From Prevotella sp. (GTDB lineage Bacteria; Bacteroidota; Bacteroidia; Bacteroidales; Bacteroidaceae): DNA of 55,112 nt. Positions 27,754 to 36,266 of the stretch are shown piece after piece. The notes below the pieces were generated by a model. That model ran no database searches, was not told the DNA's origin, and saw only the letters and a program-made list of their open reading frames with translations. The position numbers were made by a program, and so were the translations under genes. Every line of letters begins with the position of its first letter. Position 1 is the first letter of the stretch. The stretch lies in NCBI GenBank assembly GCA_022788105.1, contig JALEVZ010000057.1, positions 1 through 55,112 of the forward strand, given 5' to 3'.

Positions 27754-27818
27754 GTTTCTATATATTATATTAACGAGTCAAGAGCGGCACAACGCCCCTC
27801 CGACAAGCCTGTTTTTAC

Positions 27819-27929
27819 AAGAAAGAAGCACCTCCTTTATAAATAAGGAGAGACTCATCTGCAAGAAAGAAGCTCCTCCTTTATAAGAAGAAAGCATCTC
27901 CTTTATATATAAGTCAAAGCCTCATCTAC
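27819..27929. repeat. 22-bp tandem array between symporter and serine hydrolase
   Basis: Units begin at 27819, 27841, 27863 and 27885 with a diverged fifth. Three carry AAGAARGAAGC and CTCCTTTAT. Short CTCCTTT/AAGGAG hairpins are possible. It would be transcribed between two genes of the same run. Confidence 0.7.
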
Positions 27930-27943
27930 AAGCCACACTCCCC

Positions 27944-29395
27944 TTACTTCTCCGCCGGTCGGCTGATTATCAACATTCCGATGAACGTAAACAGCGCATT
28001 GAAAATAAGCAGTTCGTAGCTAAACTTATATCCTCCGAACCACGCCTCAGAGTTGGTCTGCAACACATAGCACAGCACTGGCGCAACGATAGCGACGAGG
28101 GGGATAAATCGGTCGCGCACCTTCAGCTTCAGGAATATGCCGAAGGCGAACATGCCGAGTATCGGACCGTAGGTGTAACTTGCCAATACGTAGACGGCAT
28201 TGATGACACTTGTGTTGTTGAGCAAGCCTATAACAAATATCACAACAGCCATAAGCACCGCCATGCCGACATGCACACGCTTACGCACGGAGGTGAGATG
28301 GTCGCCGCTGCCCACCTCTTTCTTGTCGGCTTGCAGTATGTCAAGGGTAAACGAAGTGGTGAGTGCGGTGAGCGCCGAGCCTGCTGCCGAGTAGGCAGAG
28401 GCAAACAGTCCCACGACGAACAGCACTCCCACGACGAGCGGCAGGGCGTCGCTTGTCGCCACAGCGGGGAAAAGGTTGTCGCCACGCTCGTCGATGCCCA
28501 CCTTCTCCGCAAACATATAGAGCAGCACACCGAGCATGAGGAAGAGCAGATTGATAAAGAACTGGCACACGATGCTTACCATCATGTTCTTCTGCGAGTC
28601 ACGATAGTTCTGGCAGTTGAGGTTGCGCTGCATCATGTCCTGGTCGAGACCAGTGGTAGCAATCATCGTGAACACACCAGCAAGAAACTGCTTAAAGAAG
28701 AAGCGGCCGTCGTTGACATCGTCGAAGAAGAACACACGGCTGTGCTCGTTAGAGAATATGGCGCCCGTGATGTCGGCGATGCCGAGGTCGAGACGGTTGG
28801 AGATGAACACTATGCAGAGCACCACCGACAGGATGAGACACAGCGACTTGAGCACATCGGTCCATATAATAGACTTCACACCACCGCGGAACGTGAACAG
28901 CCACACCACCAACACGGTGAGCGCCACGTTAAGGGCGAAGGGCAGACCCATAGGTTCAAACACCAGCAACTGCAGCGTGAGACACACAAGAAACAGTCGC
29001 ACGGAGGCGCCGAGCATCTTTGAAATGAAGAAAAACCACGCTCCGGTCTTATACGACTTCACGCCGAAGCGGTCTTCAAGGTACTGGTACACCGACACGA
29101 GGTTCATCTTATAAAACAGCGGCACCAGCACAAAGGCGATAATCATCTGGCCCACCACGAAGCCCATGACCATCTGCAGATAAGAAAAACCCTTCTCGTC
29201 CACCATGCCCGGCACCGACACGAACGTCACGCCAGATATGAACGAACCCATCGTAGCAATGGAAACGATATACCACGGCGACTTGCGCGAGCCGAAAAAG
29301 CCCTTGCTGTCGGTCTTGCGACCTGCGAGCCACGAGACGGTAAAGAGCAACAGGAAATAAGCCAACACGGTGATGGCGATAGTTAATGGTGTCAT
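27944..29395 (-). CDS. Sodium:solute symporter (SSS family)
   Basis: 483 residues with about 13 hydrophobic helices. It starts TIAITVLAYFLLLFTVSWLAGRKTDSKGFFGSRKSPW and carries GSFISGVTFVSVPG, both typical of the SSS family that includes sialic acid and sugar transporters. First gene of the minus-strand run with serine hydrolase, transglutaminase-like protein and amidase, and divergent from a namZ-like gene. Import of MurNAc or small muropeptide is therefore likely; Tannerella has a MurNAc transporter (MurT) beside its kinase and murQ. The substrate is inferred. Confidence 0.9.
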   Translation of the reverse strand: MTPLTIAITVLAYFLLLFTVSWLAGRKTDSKGFFGSRKSPWYIVSIATMGSFISGVTFVSVPGMVDEKGFSYLQMVMGFVVGQMIIAFVLVPLFYKMNLVSVYQYLEDRFGVKSYKTGAWFFFISKMLGASVRLFLVCLTLQLLVFEPMGLPFALNVALTVLVVWLFTFRGGVKSIIWTDVLKSLCLILSVVLCIVFISNRLDLGIADITGAIFSNEHSRVFFFDDVNDGRFFFKQFLAGVFTMIATTGLDQDMMQRNLNCQNYRDSQKNMMVSIVCQFFINLLFLMLGVLLYMFAEKVGIDERGDNLFPAVATSDALPLVVGVLFVVGLFASAYSAAGSALTALTTSFTLDILQADKKEVGSGDHLTSVRKRVHVGMAVLMAVVIFVIGLLNNTSVINAVYVLASYTYGPILGMFAFGIFLKLKVRDRFIPLVAIVAPVLCYVLQTNSEAWFGGYKFSYELLIFNALFTFIGMLIISRPAEK

Positions 29396-29442
29396 GTCTT
29401 CGATAAGTGTTAATGATATTTAGGAAAATTGTTCTCTACATG

Positions 29443-29450
29443 CAAAGTTA
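29443..29450 (-). promoter_or_regulatory. -7 box for the symporter run
   Basis: Minus-strand TAACTTTG followed by CATG, 47 bp before the symporter ATG. Confidence 0.55.
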
Positions 29451-29556
29451 ACTTGTTTTTGTCTAAAAAAGCCAACAATCTCGCGAATAATTTGGCACAC
29501 ACGGCATAATTGCAAAAAATAGCAACACGGTGCGCAGTAGTTGCTCGATTTTTTAC

Positions 29557-29657
29557 TATATTTGCATAATATAAGCTGCACTCGGCAATCAGAAAGAAAG
29601 CTTTCATTGCCCTCATTTGCATTATCTTTGTCATTGATAAGCTGCACTCGGCAATCA
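29557..29657 (+). promoter_or_regulatory. Duplicated promoter module before the second namZ-like gene
   Basis: -7 boxes TATATTTG (29557-29564) and TATCTTTG (29623-29630) are each followed, 15 bp after their first base, by TAAGCTGCACTCGGCAATCA (29572 and 29638). The two modules are exactly 66 bp apart. The repeat downstream of the box would be transcribed and could be an operator or leader element. Confidence 0.7.
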
Positions 29658-29702
29658 AAACGCAAGCTATAATAACCTTTTTTAATAGACACAACAGACA
29701 AG

Positions 29703-30929
29703 ATGTACAAGTTCATAGCAGGACTCGTCACGGCAGCAGTCACCTTGTTGCCAGCAGTAAAGAGCCACGCGGCGACGACCGCAGGCACAGTAGCCGACAC
29801 GACAGAGCAGCCGCAGAAGGCGCAGAAAGCCGTGGTGACAGGTGCAGAGCGCACCTCCGCCTACCTCAAGCTGCTCAAAGGCAAGCGCGTGGCGCTGTTT
29901 TCCAACCAGACAGGAGTGGTCGGCGACAAACACGTGCTCGACGTGTTGCTCGACAACGGCGTCAACGTCGTGACCATATTCTCGCCCGAACACGGGTTCC
30001 GCGGTAAGGCCGACGCTGGCGAAAAGGTAAGCAGCTCGGTCGACGAGAAGACAGGTGTAGCCATCTACTCGCTCTACGGCGTGAAGGGCGGCGCCCCCGA
30101 CGACGCCACGATGGAGAAGTTTGACGTGCTCGTGAGCGACATTCAGGACGTGGGACTGCGCTTCTACACCTACTATGTCACCATGGTGAGACTCATGGAC
30201 CGCTGCGCCGAGTTTGGCAAACAGATGATAGTGCTCGACCGTCCCAACCCCAACGGCATGTATGTAGACGGCCCCACGCTCGACATGAAGTTCAAATCAG
30301 GCGTAGGCTCGCTACCAATACCCGTCGTCCACGGCATGACGCTCGGCGAGCTGGCACTCATGGTCAACGGCGAGGGATGGCTCAAGAATCGCCGCAAGTG
30401 CCGCCTCAAGGTCGTGACCTGCCAAAACTACACCCACCAGACACGCTACACCCTGCCCGTAGCGCCCTCGCCCAACCTGCCGAACATGACGTCTATATAC
30501 CTCTACCCGTCGCTCTGCTACTTTGAAGCCACCGACGTGAGCCTCGGACGTGGCACCGACAAGCCGTTTCAGCAGTACGGCCACCCCGACATGAAGGGCT
30601 TCGCCTACACGTTCACACCAGAGAGTCGCGAGGGCGCCAAGACCCCTCCGCAGCTCGGCAACACCTGCTACGGCCGCGACCTGTCCTCCATGTGCGACGA
30701 CGACATCATCGCGCGACAGCTCGACCTCACCTATCTCATAGAGGCATATCGCTCGCTCGCCATCGGCGACAACTTCTTCACGCCCTTCTTTGAGAAGCTA
30801 ATAGGCGTAGACTGGGTGCGCACGATGATAGAGGCAGGCAACTCTGCCGACGAGATAAGACAGCGCTGGGCACCCGACGTGGAGCGCTTTAAGAAGCAGC
30901 GCAAGCCATATCTGCTCTACAAAGAGTAG
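29703..30929 (+). CDS. Second DUF1343 / NamZ-like exo-muramidase
   Basis: 408 residues with a signal peptide to about 23 (AVKSHA). DUF1343 blocks are VALFSNQTGVVG, IFSPEHGFRG with Glu97, VAIYSLYG, DIQDVGLRFYTYYVTMVRLM, LDRPNPNG and GRGTDKPFQQYG. Clearly diverged from the namZ at 11905, so it may have another substrate such as anhydro or peptide-bearing fragments. It is divergent from the symporter, suggesting a shared control region, and is followed after 94 bp by an AraC-type regulator in the same direction. Confidence 0.88.
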   Translation: MYKFIAGLVTAAVTLLPAVKSHAATTAGTVADTTEQPQKAQKAVVTGAERTSAYLKLLKGKRVALFSNQTGVVGDKHVLDVLLDNGVNVVTIFSPEHGFRGKADAGEKVSSSVDEKTGVAIYSLYGVKGGAPDDATMEKFDVLVSDIQDVGLRFYTYYVTMVRLMDRCAEFGKQMIVLDRPNPNGMYVDGPTLDMKFKSGVGSLPIPVVHGMTLGELALMVNGEGWLKNRRKCRLKVVTCQNYTHQTRYTLPVAPSPNLPNMTSIYLYPSLCYFEATDVSLGRGTDKPFQQYGHPDMKGFAYTFTPESREGAKTPPQLGNTCYGRDLSSMCDDDIIARQLDLTYLIEAYRSLAIGDNFFTPFFEKLIGVDWVRTMIEAGNSADEIRQRWAPDVERFKKQRKPYLLYKE

Positions 30930-31023
30930 GCACGCCACCACGCCCCACACCCCCATCACACCCCACCCGCCGCCCCCTTGCTGGGCGGCATCATGCTACA
31001 GAAACAACAAAACACCAACTATT

Positions 31024-31902
31024 ATGCGTGACAAGAGAATGAGAGACATCACCGTGGGCAGCCTGTTGAAGGTCTGCACCTGCCCGCACATAGATGAAGA
31101 CATAGCCCTCGTCGAAGACTTCAGGCAGCTGCCGCTGCCACAAGACACCTCGCGCATGGAGTGTCTGCTCCTCGCCGTGTGTTTAGAAGGGGAGGCACGC
31201 TACACCGTCGACACCGCGGAGCACACCGTCCACCCCAACGACATCATCATAGTGTCGCACAACCAGAAGACCGGACGCAGCTGGCTAAGCCCCGACTGCA
31301 AAGGCATAGGACTGCTGCTCGACTACGACTTCTTCCACGAAGCCATTAAAAACATACACGAGATGTCGTCGCTCTTCATCTTCGCACGCTTCAACCCCGT
31401 CTACAAACTGCTACCGGAAGAGACTGAGCGCATAAAGACCTATCTGTCGATGATTCGCAATAAGATAGGCAACACACGTCACCACTTCCGCAAAGAGACC
31501 GTGCAGTCGCTCATCACAGCCATGATCTACGACGTAAGCAACGCCCTCTACCGCAGCCAAACCTCACGGTCGGCGACGAGCACCAGTGCAGAGAAGATAT
31601 TCGCAGGGTTCATAAAGCTGGTCGAAGACAACTTCCGCGAGCAGCGTAAGCTGTCGTGGTATGGTCAGCAGCTGTGCATCACGCCCAAATATCTGTACGG
31701 GGCAGTGAAGCAGGTGAGCAAATGCACGCCCACAGACTGGATTGACGACTACGTGACTCTGGAGATAAAGCTCATGCTGAAGAACACGACGAAGAGCATA
31801 AAGGAGATAGCTCAGGAGCTGAACTTCTCCAGTCAGTCGTTCCTCGGCAAGTACTTCAAAGACCGGGTGGGCGTATCGCCGAAAGAGTATCGCAAAAACT
31901 GA
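31024..31902 (+). CDS. AraC-family transcriptional regulator
   Basis: 292 residues, soluble, no signal peptide. The N-terminal cupin-like half (about 40-160) has YTVDTAEHTVHPNDIIIVSHNQ. The C-terminal double helix-turn-helix (about 190-292) contains SIKEIAQELNFSSQSFLGKYFKDRVGVSPKEYRK. Downstream of and probably co-transcribed with the second namZ-like gene. The likely ligand is a sugar or muropeptide. An ATG at 31039 is an alternative start. Confidence 0.9.
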   Translation: MRDKRMRDITVGSLLKVCTCPHIDEDIALVEDFRQLPLPQDTSRMECLLLAVCLEGEARYTVDTAEHTVHPNDIIIVSHNQKTGRSWLSPDCKGIGLLLDYDFFHEAIKNIHEMSSLFIFARFNPVYKLLPEETERIKTYLSMIRNKIGNTRHHFRKETVQSLITAMIYDVSNALYRSQTSRSATSTSAEKIFAGFIKLVEDNFREQRKLSWYGQQLCITPKYLYGAVKQVSKCTPTDWIDDYVTLEIKLMLKNTTKSIKEIAQELNFSSQSFLGKYFKDRVGVSPKEYRKN

Positions 31903-31932
31903 TAACGGCAGTAACACAAAAAGTAAGCAAAA

Positions 31933-31975
31933 AGCGGGAATAGTCTGCAAAACGTCAGATTATTCCCGCTTTTTC
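31933..31975 (+). terminator. Terminator of the AraC gene
   Basis: 15-bp stem with one G-T pair (31933-31947 with 31956-31970) followed by TTTTTC. It directly abuts the head of modular element E. Confidence 0.85.
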
Positions 31976-31978
31976 TTA

Positions 31979-32109
31979 CGCCAATTCTTAACACATGTTA
32001 AAACCGCTATGCCATTCCCACTACGGCCCTTTGGGCTTGTCACTACGGCCCTTTGACGTCGCCACTACGGCCCTTTGGCAAGCCCAAAAGGCTGCTTTCA
32101 TTTTGTCAA
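31979..32109 (+). repeat. 130-bp modular intergenic element, copy E
   Basis: GCCAATTC, TTAAC-ACAT-GTTAA, 17-bp gap ending TTCC, three identical modules CACTACGGCCCTTTG (spacers GGCTTGT, ACGTCGC, GCAAGCC), tail CAAAAGGCTGC and TTCATTTTGTCAA. It lies between convergent genes, oriented with the upstream AraC gene. Confidence 0.88.
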
Positions 32110-32121
32110 ACGGCAGTAGCC

Positions 32122-32231
32122 GCTTTTTCAAGAGCTTCGCGCCGTCTGTCCGGTAGACGCCAGGCGCTCCGCAGAGAGGCTTCAACAGCTCTTCCAGCAG
32201 ACTCTAACCGCCGTTTCAAGCGCCTCGCGCC
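32122..32231. repeat. Degenerate 22-bp array beside copy E
   Basis: Five 22-bp blocks from 32122; the first and last share TTTCAAG and CGCGCC at 88 bp distance, while the middle ones are poorly conserved. Weaker than the other arrays. Confidence 0.4.
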
Positions 32232-32233
32232 GC

Positions 32234-32662
32234 TCAGCCTTTCATATACGTAGCCCTCATGGCGAGCGCCTTGTTTTCGGCTGCCTCCATCACCTCGCGC
32301 TCGCCAGGACCCTTGTCGTTGATGCCGCACAGGTGCAGTATGCCGTGTATGAGCACACGGTAGAACTCCTCGTCGTAGCTCTTGCCGAACAGCTCGGCAT
32401 TGGAGCGCACGGTGTCGAGCGATATCACGATGTCGCCACTCACGACGTTGTCTTCGTCGTAGTCAAACGTTATGACGTCTGTGTAGTAGTCGTGGCCGAG
32501 ATATTCGCGGTTGACCTCCAATATCTTCTCGTCGTCGACAAACATGTAGCCCACCTCGCCCACCGTGCGGCCATAGTCGGCAGCCACGGCCTTTATCCAC
32601 GCCGAGGTGTCGCGTTTTCTTAGTTTCGGCATTCTAACGCCTTCTGCATTGTAGCTTATCAT
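32234..32662 (-). CDS. ybeY: Endoribonuclease YbeY (16S rRNA maturation)
   Basis: 142 residues, usual length. Metal-site motif HGILHLCGINDKGPGE with His106 and His110. The third ligand, His in E. coli (HGxLHLxGYDH), is Asp116 here, which I believe is normal in Bacteroidetes. VITFDYDE and GDIVISLDTV precede it. Involved in 16S rRNA 3' processing and ribosome quality control. It lies 23 bp after coaD on the same strand, so probably one operon. Confidence 0.93.
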   Translation of the reverse strand: MISYNAEGVRMPKLRKRDTSAWIKAVAADYGRTVGEVGYMFVDDEKILEVNREYLGHDYYTDVITFDYDEDNVVSGDIVISLDTVRSNAELFGKSYDEEFYRVLIHGILHLCGINDKGPGEREVMEAAENKALAMRATYMKG

Positions 32663-32685
32663 ATAGTTGGTTGTATGTTTTAGTG

Positions 32686-33153
32686 TTATGGTTGCGGACT
32701 GTCGGCGCCACCTTCCTGCGGCAGAAACTGCGCCACGTCTTTGCCGAAGCGGTGCAGCTCACGCACCACCGACGAGCTGACGCTGTCGAGGCCTGGCTCG
32801 GCGTAGAGCAGAATGGTCTCTAAGCCCGTGAGCTGGCGGTTGATGTCGGCCTGCTCGCGCTCATACTCGAAGTCGCGAACGTTGCGCACTCCTTTCACCA
32901 CAAACTGCGCGGCGTGGCGCTGGGCGAAGTCTACGGTGAGACAAGAGTATGCCTCTACCGACACGCGCGGCTCGTCACGGTAGATGCGACGGATGGCGGC
33001 GACACGCTCTGCGTCGCTGAGCATGGTGGTCTTGCTGCCATTCACACCCACGCCTATCACCACGCGGTCGAACAAAGGCAACACGCGTCTCACCACCGAC
33101 TCGTGGCCCGTGGTGAAGGGATCGAAGCTCCCGACAAATATTCCTGTACGCAT
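32686..33153 (-). CDS. coaD: Phosphopantetheine adenylyltransferase
   Basis: 155 residues from MRTGIFVGSFDPFTTGH. The nucleotidyltransferase motif GSFDPFTTGH spans 8-17 and the C-terminal block TSVSSSVVREL-like reads SVSSSVVRELHRFGKDVAQFLP. Catalyses the penultimate step of coenzyme A synthesis (4'-phosphopantetheine plus ATP to dephospho-CoA). The open frame extends upstream to 33351 without homology and crosses the promoter, so the start at 33153 is chosen. Followed by ybeY. Confidence 0.95.
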   Translation of the reverse strand: MRTGIFVGSFDPFTTGHESVVRRVLPLFDRVVIGVGVNGSKTTMLSDAERVAAIRRIYRDEPRVSVEAYSCLTVDFAQRHAAQFVVKGVRNVRDFEYEREQADINRQLTGLETILLYAEPGLDSVSSSVVRELHRFGKDVAQFLPQEGGADSPQP

Positions 33154-33230
33154 AAGATTTGTTGTTTGTAGCGCGGGGCGGCGACACAGTGCCGCAATGG
33201 CATGGTGGCAGCAGCCTCCGCAGTTTACTG

Positions 33231-33238
33231 CAAAATTA
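33231..33238 (-). promoter_or_regulatory. -7 box for coaD-ybeY
   Basis: Minus-strand TAATTTTG, about 78 bp before the coaD ATG. Confidence 0.5.
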
Positions 33239-33282
33239 ACATTTTCCCGCCACAAACCGCCAACGAATCGGGAAAAAATAAG

Positions 33283-33290
33283 TAACTTTG
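33283..33290 (+). promoter_or_regulatory. -7 box for ung
   Basis: TAACTTTG, 68 bp before the ung ATG, back to back with the coaD promoter. Confidence 0.5.
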
Positions 33291-33357
33291 CCCTTGCCGC
33301 AGCCCACAGACACGGCAGCGGCACATTTTTCATAAAGCCAAAAACAGACAAAGTGCA

Positions 33358-34023
33358 ATGGACGTAAAGATAGAGCCGTCATGGAAACGGCAACTCGGCG
33401 GCGAATTTGAGAAGCCATATTTCAGCCAACTCACCGACTTCGTGAGGCACGAATATGCCACCGGCACATGCTATCCGCCGGGACCACTCATCTTCAACGC
33501 CTTCAACCTGTGCCCCTTTGACAAGGTGAAGGTTGTCATCATAGGACAAGACCCCTACCACGAAGAGGGACAGGCACAGGGACTGAGCTTCTCGGTGAAC
33601 GACGGGGTGACCTTTCCGCCGTCGCTCATCAACATTTTCAAGGAGATAGCACTCGACCTCGGCAAGCCCATGCCCACCAGCGGCAACCTCACACGGTGGG
33701 CGGAGCAGGGTGTGCTGCTGCTCAACGCCACCCTCACCGTGCGCGCACATCAGGCAGCGAGCCACCAGCGCAAGGGATGGGAAGAGTTTACCGACGCGGC
33801 GATACGCGCCCTCAACGCCCGACGCGACCACCTCGTGTTCATACTGTGGGGAGGATATGCGCGCTCTAAAAAGTCGCTCATCGACACCTCACGCCACCTC
33901 ATACTCGAGTCGGTACACCCCTCTCCGCTCTCCGCCAACCGCGGCGGATGGTTTGGCAACCACCACTTCTCACGCTGCAACCAATACCTCGCCGAACACG
34001 GCGAGCAACCCATTGAGTGGTAG
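33358..34023 (+). CDS. ung: Uracil-DNA glycosylase
   Basis: 221 residues, family 1. It has GQDPYH with catalytic Asp65, the Pro-rich loop CYPPGPLIFNAF and HPSPLSANRGG with His187. Removes uracil from DNA as the first step of base excision repair. Divergent from coaD, with the start 68 bp after a -7 box. Confidence 0.97.
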   Translation: MDVKIEPSWKRQLGGEFEKPYFSQLTDFVRHEYATGTCYPPGPLIFNAFNLCPFDKVKVVIIGQDPYHEEGQAQGLSFSVNDGVTFPPSLINIFKEIALDLGKPMPTSGNLTRWAEQGVLLLNATLTVRAHQAASHQRKGWEEFTDAAIRALNARRDHLVFILWGGYARSKKSLIDTSRHLILESVHPSPLSANRGGWFGNHHFSRCNQYLAEHGEQPIEW

Positions 34024-34166
34024 AAGATTAGCTCGTCAACTCGTAAACCATCAGCTTGTCAACTTGTCAAGCCGTCTACTCGTCAACTTATCAGCTATCA
34101 GCTCGTCAACTCACAAACCATCAGCTCGTCAACTTGTCAACTCGTTAACTCGTCAACTTAAAAAAA
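34024..34166. repeat. Array of CTCGTCAACT-like octamers between ung and DUF3109 gene
   Basis: More than ten imperfect copies of words such as CTCGTCAA and CTTGTCAAC fill the gap up to the start codon. The same words occur in the right half of the TIR elements at 18444 and 44279, so this may be a decayed or expanded relative. Confidence 0.65.
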
Positions 34167-34751
34167 ATGATAATAGAAATAGACAATATACTTGTTTCCG
34201 GTGACATATTCACCGAAGAGTTTTGCTGCGACCTCGACGCCTGCAAAGGCATCTGCTGCGTGGAGGGCGACGCCGGAGCACCCGTCACCCTCGACGAGAT
34301 TGGGGGCATAGAGGCGGCGCTCGACACCGTGTGGGACGACATGTCAGCATCGGCACAGGCCGTGGTGGACAAACAGGGAGTGGCATATACCGACCGCGAC
34401 GGCGACCTTGTGACAAGCATCGTGGGCGGCAAAGACTGCGTGTTCACATGCTACGACAACGGCTGCTGCCTCTGCGCCCTCGAGCGTGCCTACCGCTCGG
34501 GCAAGACAGGGTTTTGCAAACCCATAAGCTGCGCGCTCTACCCCATACGCGAGAAGCACCTGTCCAACGGCATGATAGCCCTCAACTACAACCGCTGGGA
34601 CGTGTGCCGCGACGCCGTGAAGAAGGGTCGCGAGCTGCATCTGCCCGTCTACAAGTTTCTGCGCGAGCCGCTCACCCGCCGCTTTGGCAGCGACTTCTAC
34701 GACAAACTCTGCGAGGCTGCCAAGGCTGTGAGCAGCGAAATGGGTATATAA
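34167..34751 (+). CDS. DUF3109 family cysteine-rich protein
   Basis: 194 residues starting MIIEIDNILVSGDIF. It contains CDLDACKGICC, CCLCALERAY and FCKPISCALYPIR, giving a Cys-cluster pattern related to the YkgJ/zinc- or iron-binding families. Conserved in Bacteroidetes; function not known. Soluble, no signal peptide. Ends at a bidirectional hairpin. Confidence 0.9.
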   Translation: MIIEIDNILVSGDIFTEEFCCDLDACKGICCVEGDAGAPVTLDEIGGIEAALDTVWDDMSASAQAVVDKQGVAYTDRDGDLVTSIVGGKDCVFTCYDNGCCLCALERAYRSGKTGFCKPISCALYPIREKHLSNGMIALNYNRWDVCRDAVKKGRELHLPVYKFLREPLTRRFGSDFYDKLCEAAKAVSSEMGI

Positions 34752-34808
34752 AAGAAGACAGCAGATTCAAATGTGGCCCTTTTGTTTGCACCATTTGAAT
34801 CTGCTGTC
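34749..34808. terminator. Bidirectional hairpin between DUF3109 and GH27 genes
   Basis: Perfect 17-bp stem (34757-34773 with 34792-34808). On the minus side it is followed by TTCTTTTATAT, so it mainly terminates the GH27 gene. The plus side is poorly T-rich. Confidence 0.75.
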
Positions 34809-34864
34809 AACGTTTATTCTCTACAGTGATTTCCACTAAAAGTATTTTTCACCAACGATAGCGA

Positions 34865-36055
34865 CTACTTTATCGGCGTCACCTTCAACATCATGACGCC
34901 ATGTGAGGGTATCTCGCGCTTTATATTGTCGGTAGCAGTGCCGAGGTCTTTGTGCTGCCAGAGGTCGCGCACGGCAAACTTGTCACGCCAGAGCACCACG
35001 TTTTCGAAAGAGATGGACATCTTGGCAAGCGACGAATTGATTTTCCACGGCTGCTCGCTGCGGTTGAAGAAGCACAGGGCGGCAGCGCCGTCAGACAACA
35101 CCTTGAGCCATATCTCGTGTTCGCCAGACTTCAGATAGCGTATGCCCTGGCGGCCGAGCTTGTCCTGGTCGACAGCTATCACCTCCTTGTTGGTCAATAT
35201 CTCACGTGTCGCAGGAGTCATTTTGCGCAGGTCGTTGCCAGCGATGAGCGGCGCGGCGAGCATGCTCCACATCGACATCTGGGTAACGGCTTCCACATCG
35301 GTGAGCACATCGTTGCCTATCTCAAGCATGTCGGGGTCGTTCCAGTGGCCTGGGCCAGCATATTTTGCAAGCTCCACGTTCTTGTCAAGGATGTTTACAA
35401 CACCTGCGCCGCCCCAATGATTGATGCCGTCGTAGAGGTTTGTTATGTCGCCAGTGGTACGCCACAAGTGTCCCACGCCTTTAGCCCATTCCCACGGTTT
35501 GTTGTCGCCCCACTCGCAGATGGAGAACACTATCGGGCGACCGCATGCCTTCAGCGCGTCGCTCATGGTGGTATAGGCAGCTTTGGCGTTCTGTCCCTCG
35601 TTGTAGCACCAGTCGTATTTCAGGTAGTCGACGCCCCACTCGGCATAGGTCAGCGCGTCGACGAACTGGTAGCCGCGGCTGCCGGCATATCCGGCGCAGG
35701 TCAGTGTGCCAGCGCAGGAGTAGAGTCCGAACTTCAATCCCTTAGAGTGGACGTAGTCAGCAAGGGCTTTCATGCCGTGCGGGAACTTCTTCTCGTCGGC
35801 GGTGATGCGCCCGTTCTTGTCGCGTTTGCCCTGCCATCCGTCGTCGAGGTTGAGGTATTCGTAGCCTGCGTCGCGCATGCCGGTGCTCACCATGAGGTCG
35901 GCAATCTCGCGAATCTTGGCGTCGTTGATGTCACAGCCGAAGCAGTTCCAGGCGTTCCAGCCCATCGGCGGTGTGGGAGCAAGGTCTTCAAATTTTTGTG
36001 CCGACGCGTCGGTGAGAGCGAGGGCAAGCAGTAGTGATAATAATACTTTTTTCAT
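34865..36055 (-). CDS. GH27 alpha-galactosidase
   Basis: 396 residues with a signal peptide to about 19. GH27/melibiase motifs: PPMGWNAWNCFGCDI (29), YLNLDDGW (67), nucleophile Asp148 in YLKYDWC, acid/base Asp203 in LWRTTGDI (as Asp170 and Asp231 of human alpha-galactosidase A) and WNDPDMLEIGN. A C-terminal beta domain follows. Removes terminal alpha-galactose, as from galactomannan or galacto-oligosaccharides. Last in the SusC/D locus, after a hairpin at 36173 that may lower its expression. Confidence 0.95.
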   Translation of the reverse strand: MKKVLLSLLLALALTDASAQKFEDLAPTPPMGWNAWNCFGCDINDAKIREIADLMVSTGMRDAGYEYLNLDDGWQGKRDKNGRITADEKKFPHGMKALADYVHSKGLKFGLYSCAGTLTCAGYAGSRGYQFVDALTYAEWGVDYLKYDWCYNEGQNAKAAYTTMSDALKACGRPIVFSICEWGDNKPWEWAKGVGHLWRTTGDITNLYDGINHWGGAGVVNILDKNVELAKYAGPGHWNDPDMLEIGNDVLTDVEAVTQMSMWSMLAAPLIAGNDLRKMTPATREILTNKEVIAVDQDKLGRQGIRYLKSGEHEIWLKVLSDGAAALCFFNRSEQPWKINSSLAKMSISFENVVLWRDKFAVRDLWQHKDLGTATDNIKREIPSHGVMMLKVTPIK

Positions 36056-36170
36056 TTTGAGATATTGTTTGGTTTATTGTTCAACATGTGTACGGCTTCC
36101 TAAAAATCGCGGAAAACCTTTGTCGGAGCGTTTCGTAAGTATGACTTCATAAGCGCCAAAGGCGCAAAGA

Positions 36171-36235
36171 AAAGCAGAGCATTGCTTACATCATCGTCAA
36201 AACAGCGTTGGCAACGTGCAGTTCAATGCTCTGCT
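36171..36235 (-). terminator. Hairpin between the glycan-binding protein gene and GH27
   Basis: Perfect 12-bp stem AGCAGAGCATTG (36173-36184) with 36224-36235. On the minus strand TTTCTTTG follows. It may terminate or attenuate the PUL transcript before GH27. Confidence 0.7.
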
Positions 36236-36266
36236 CATGAGAATCTACTTAATAAAACATTTAAGT

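Noticed and set aside
32686..33351. Longer coaD start at 33351
   Set aside because: Extra 66 residues lack homology and cross the coaD promoter and untranslated leader.
34952..36034. 360-codon open frame antisense to the GH27 gene
   Set aside because: Mirror of a clear GH27 gene in GC-rich DNA; no motifs or signal.
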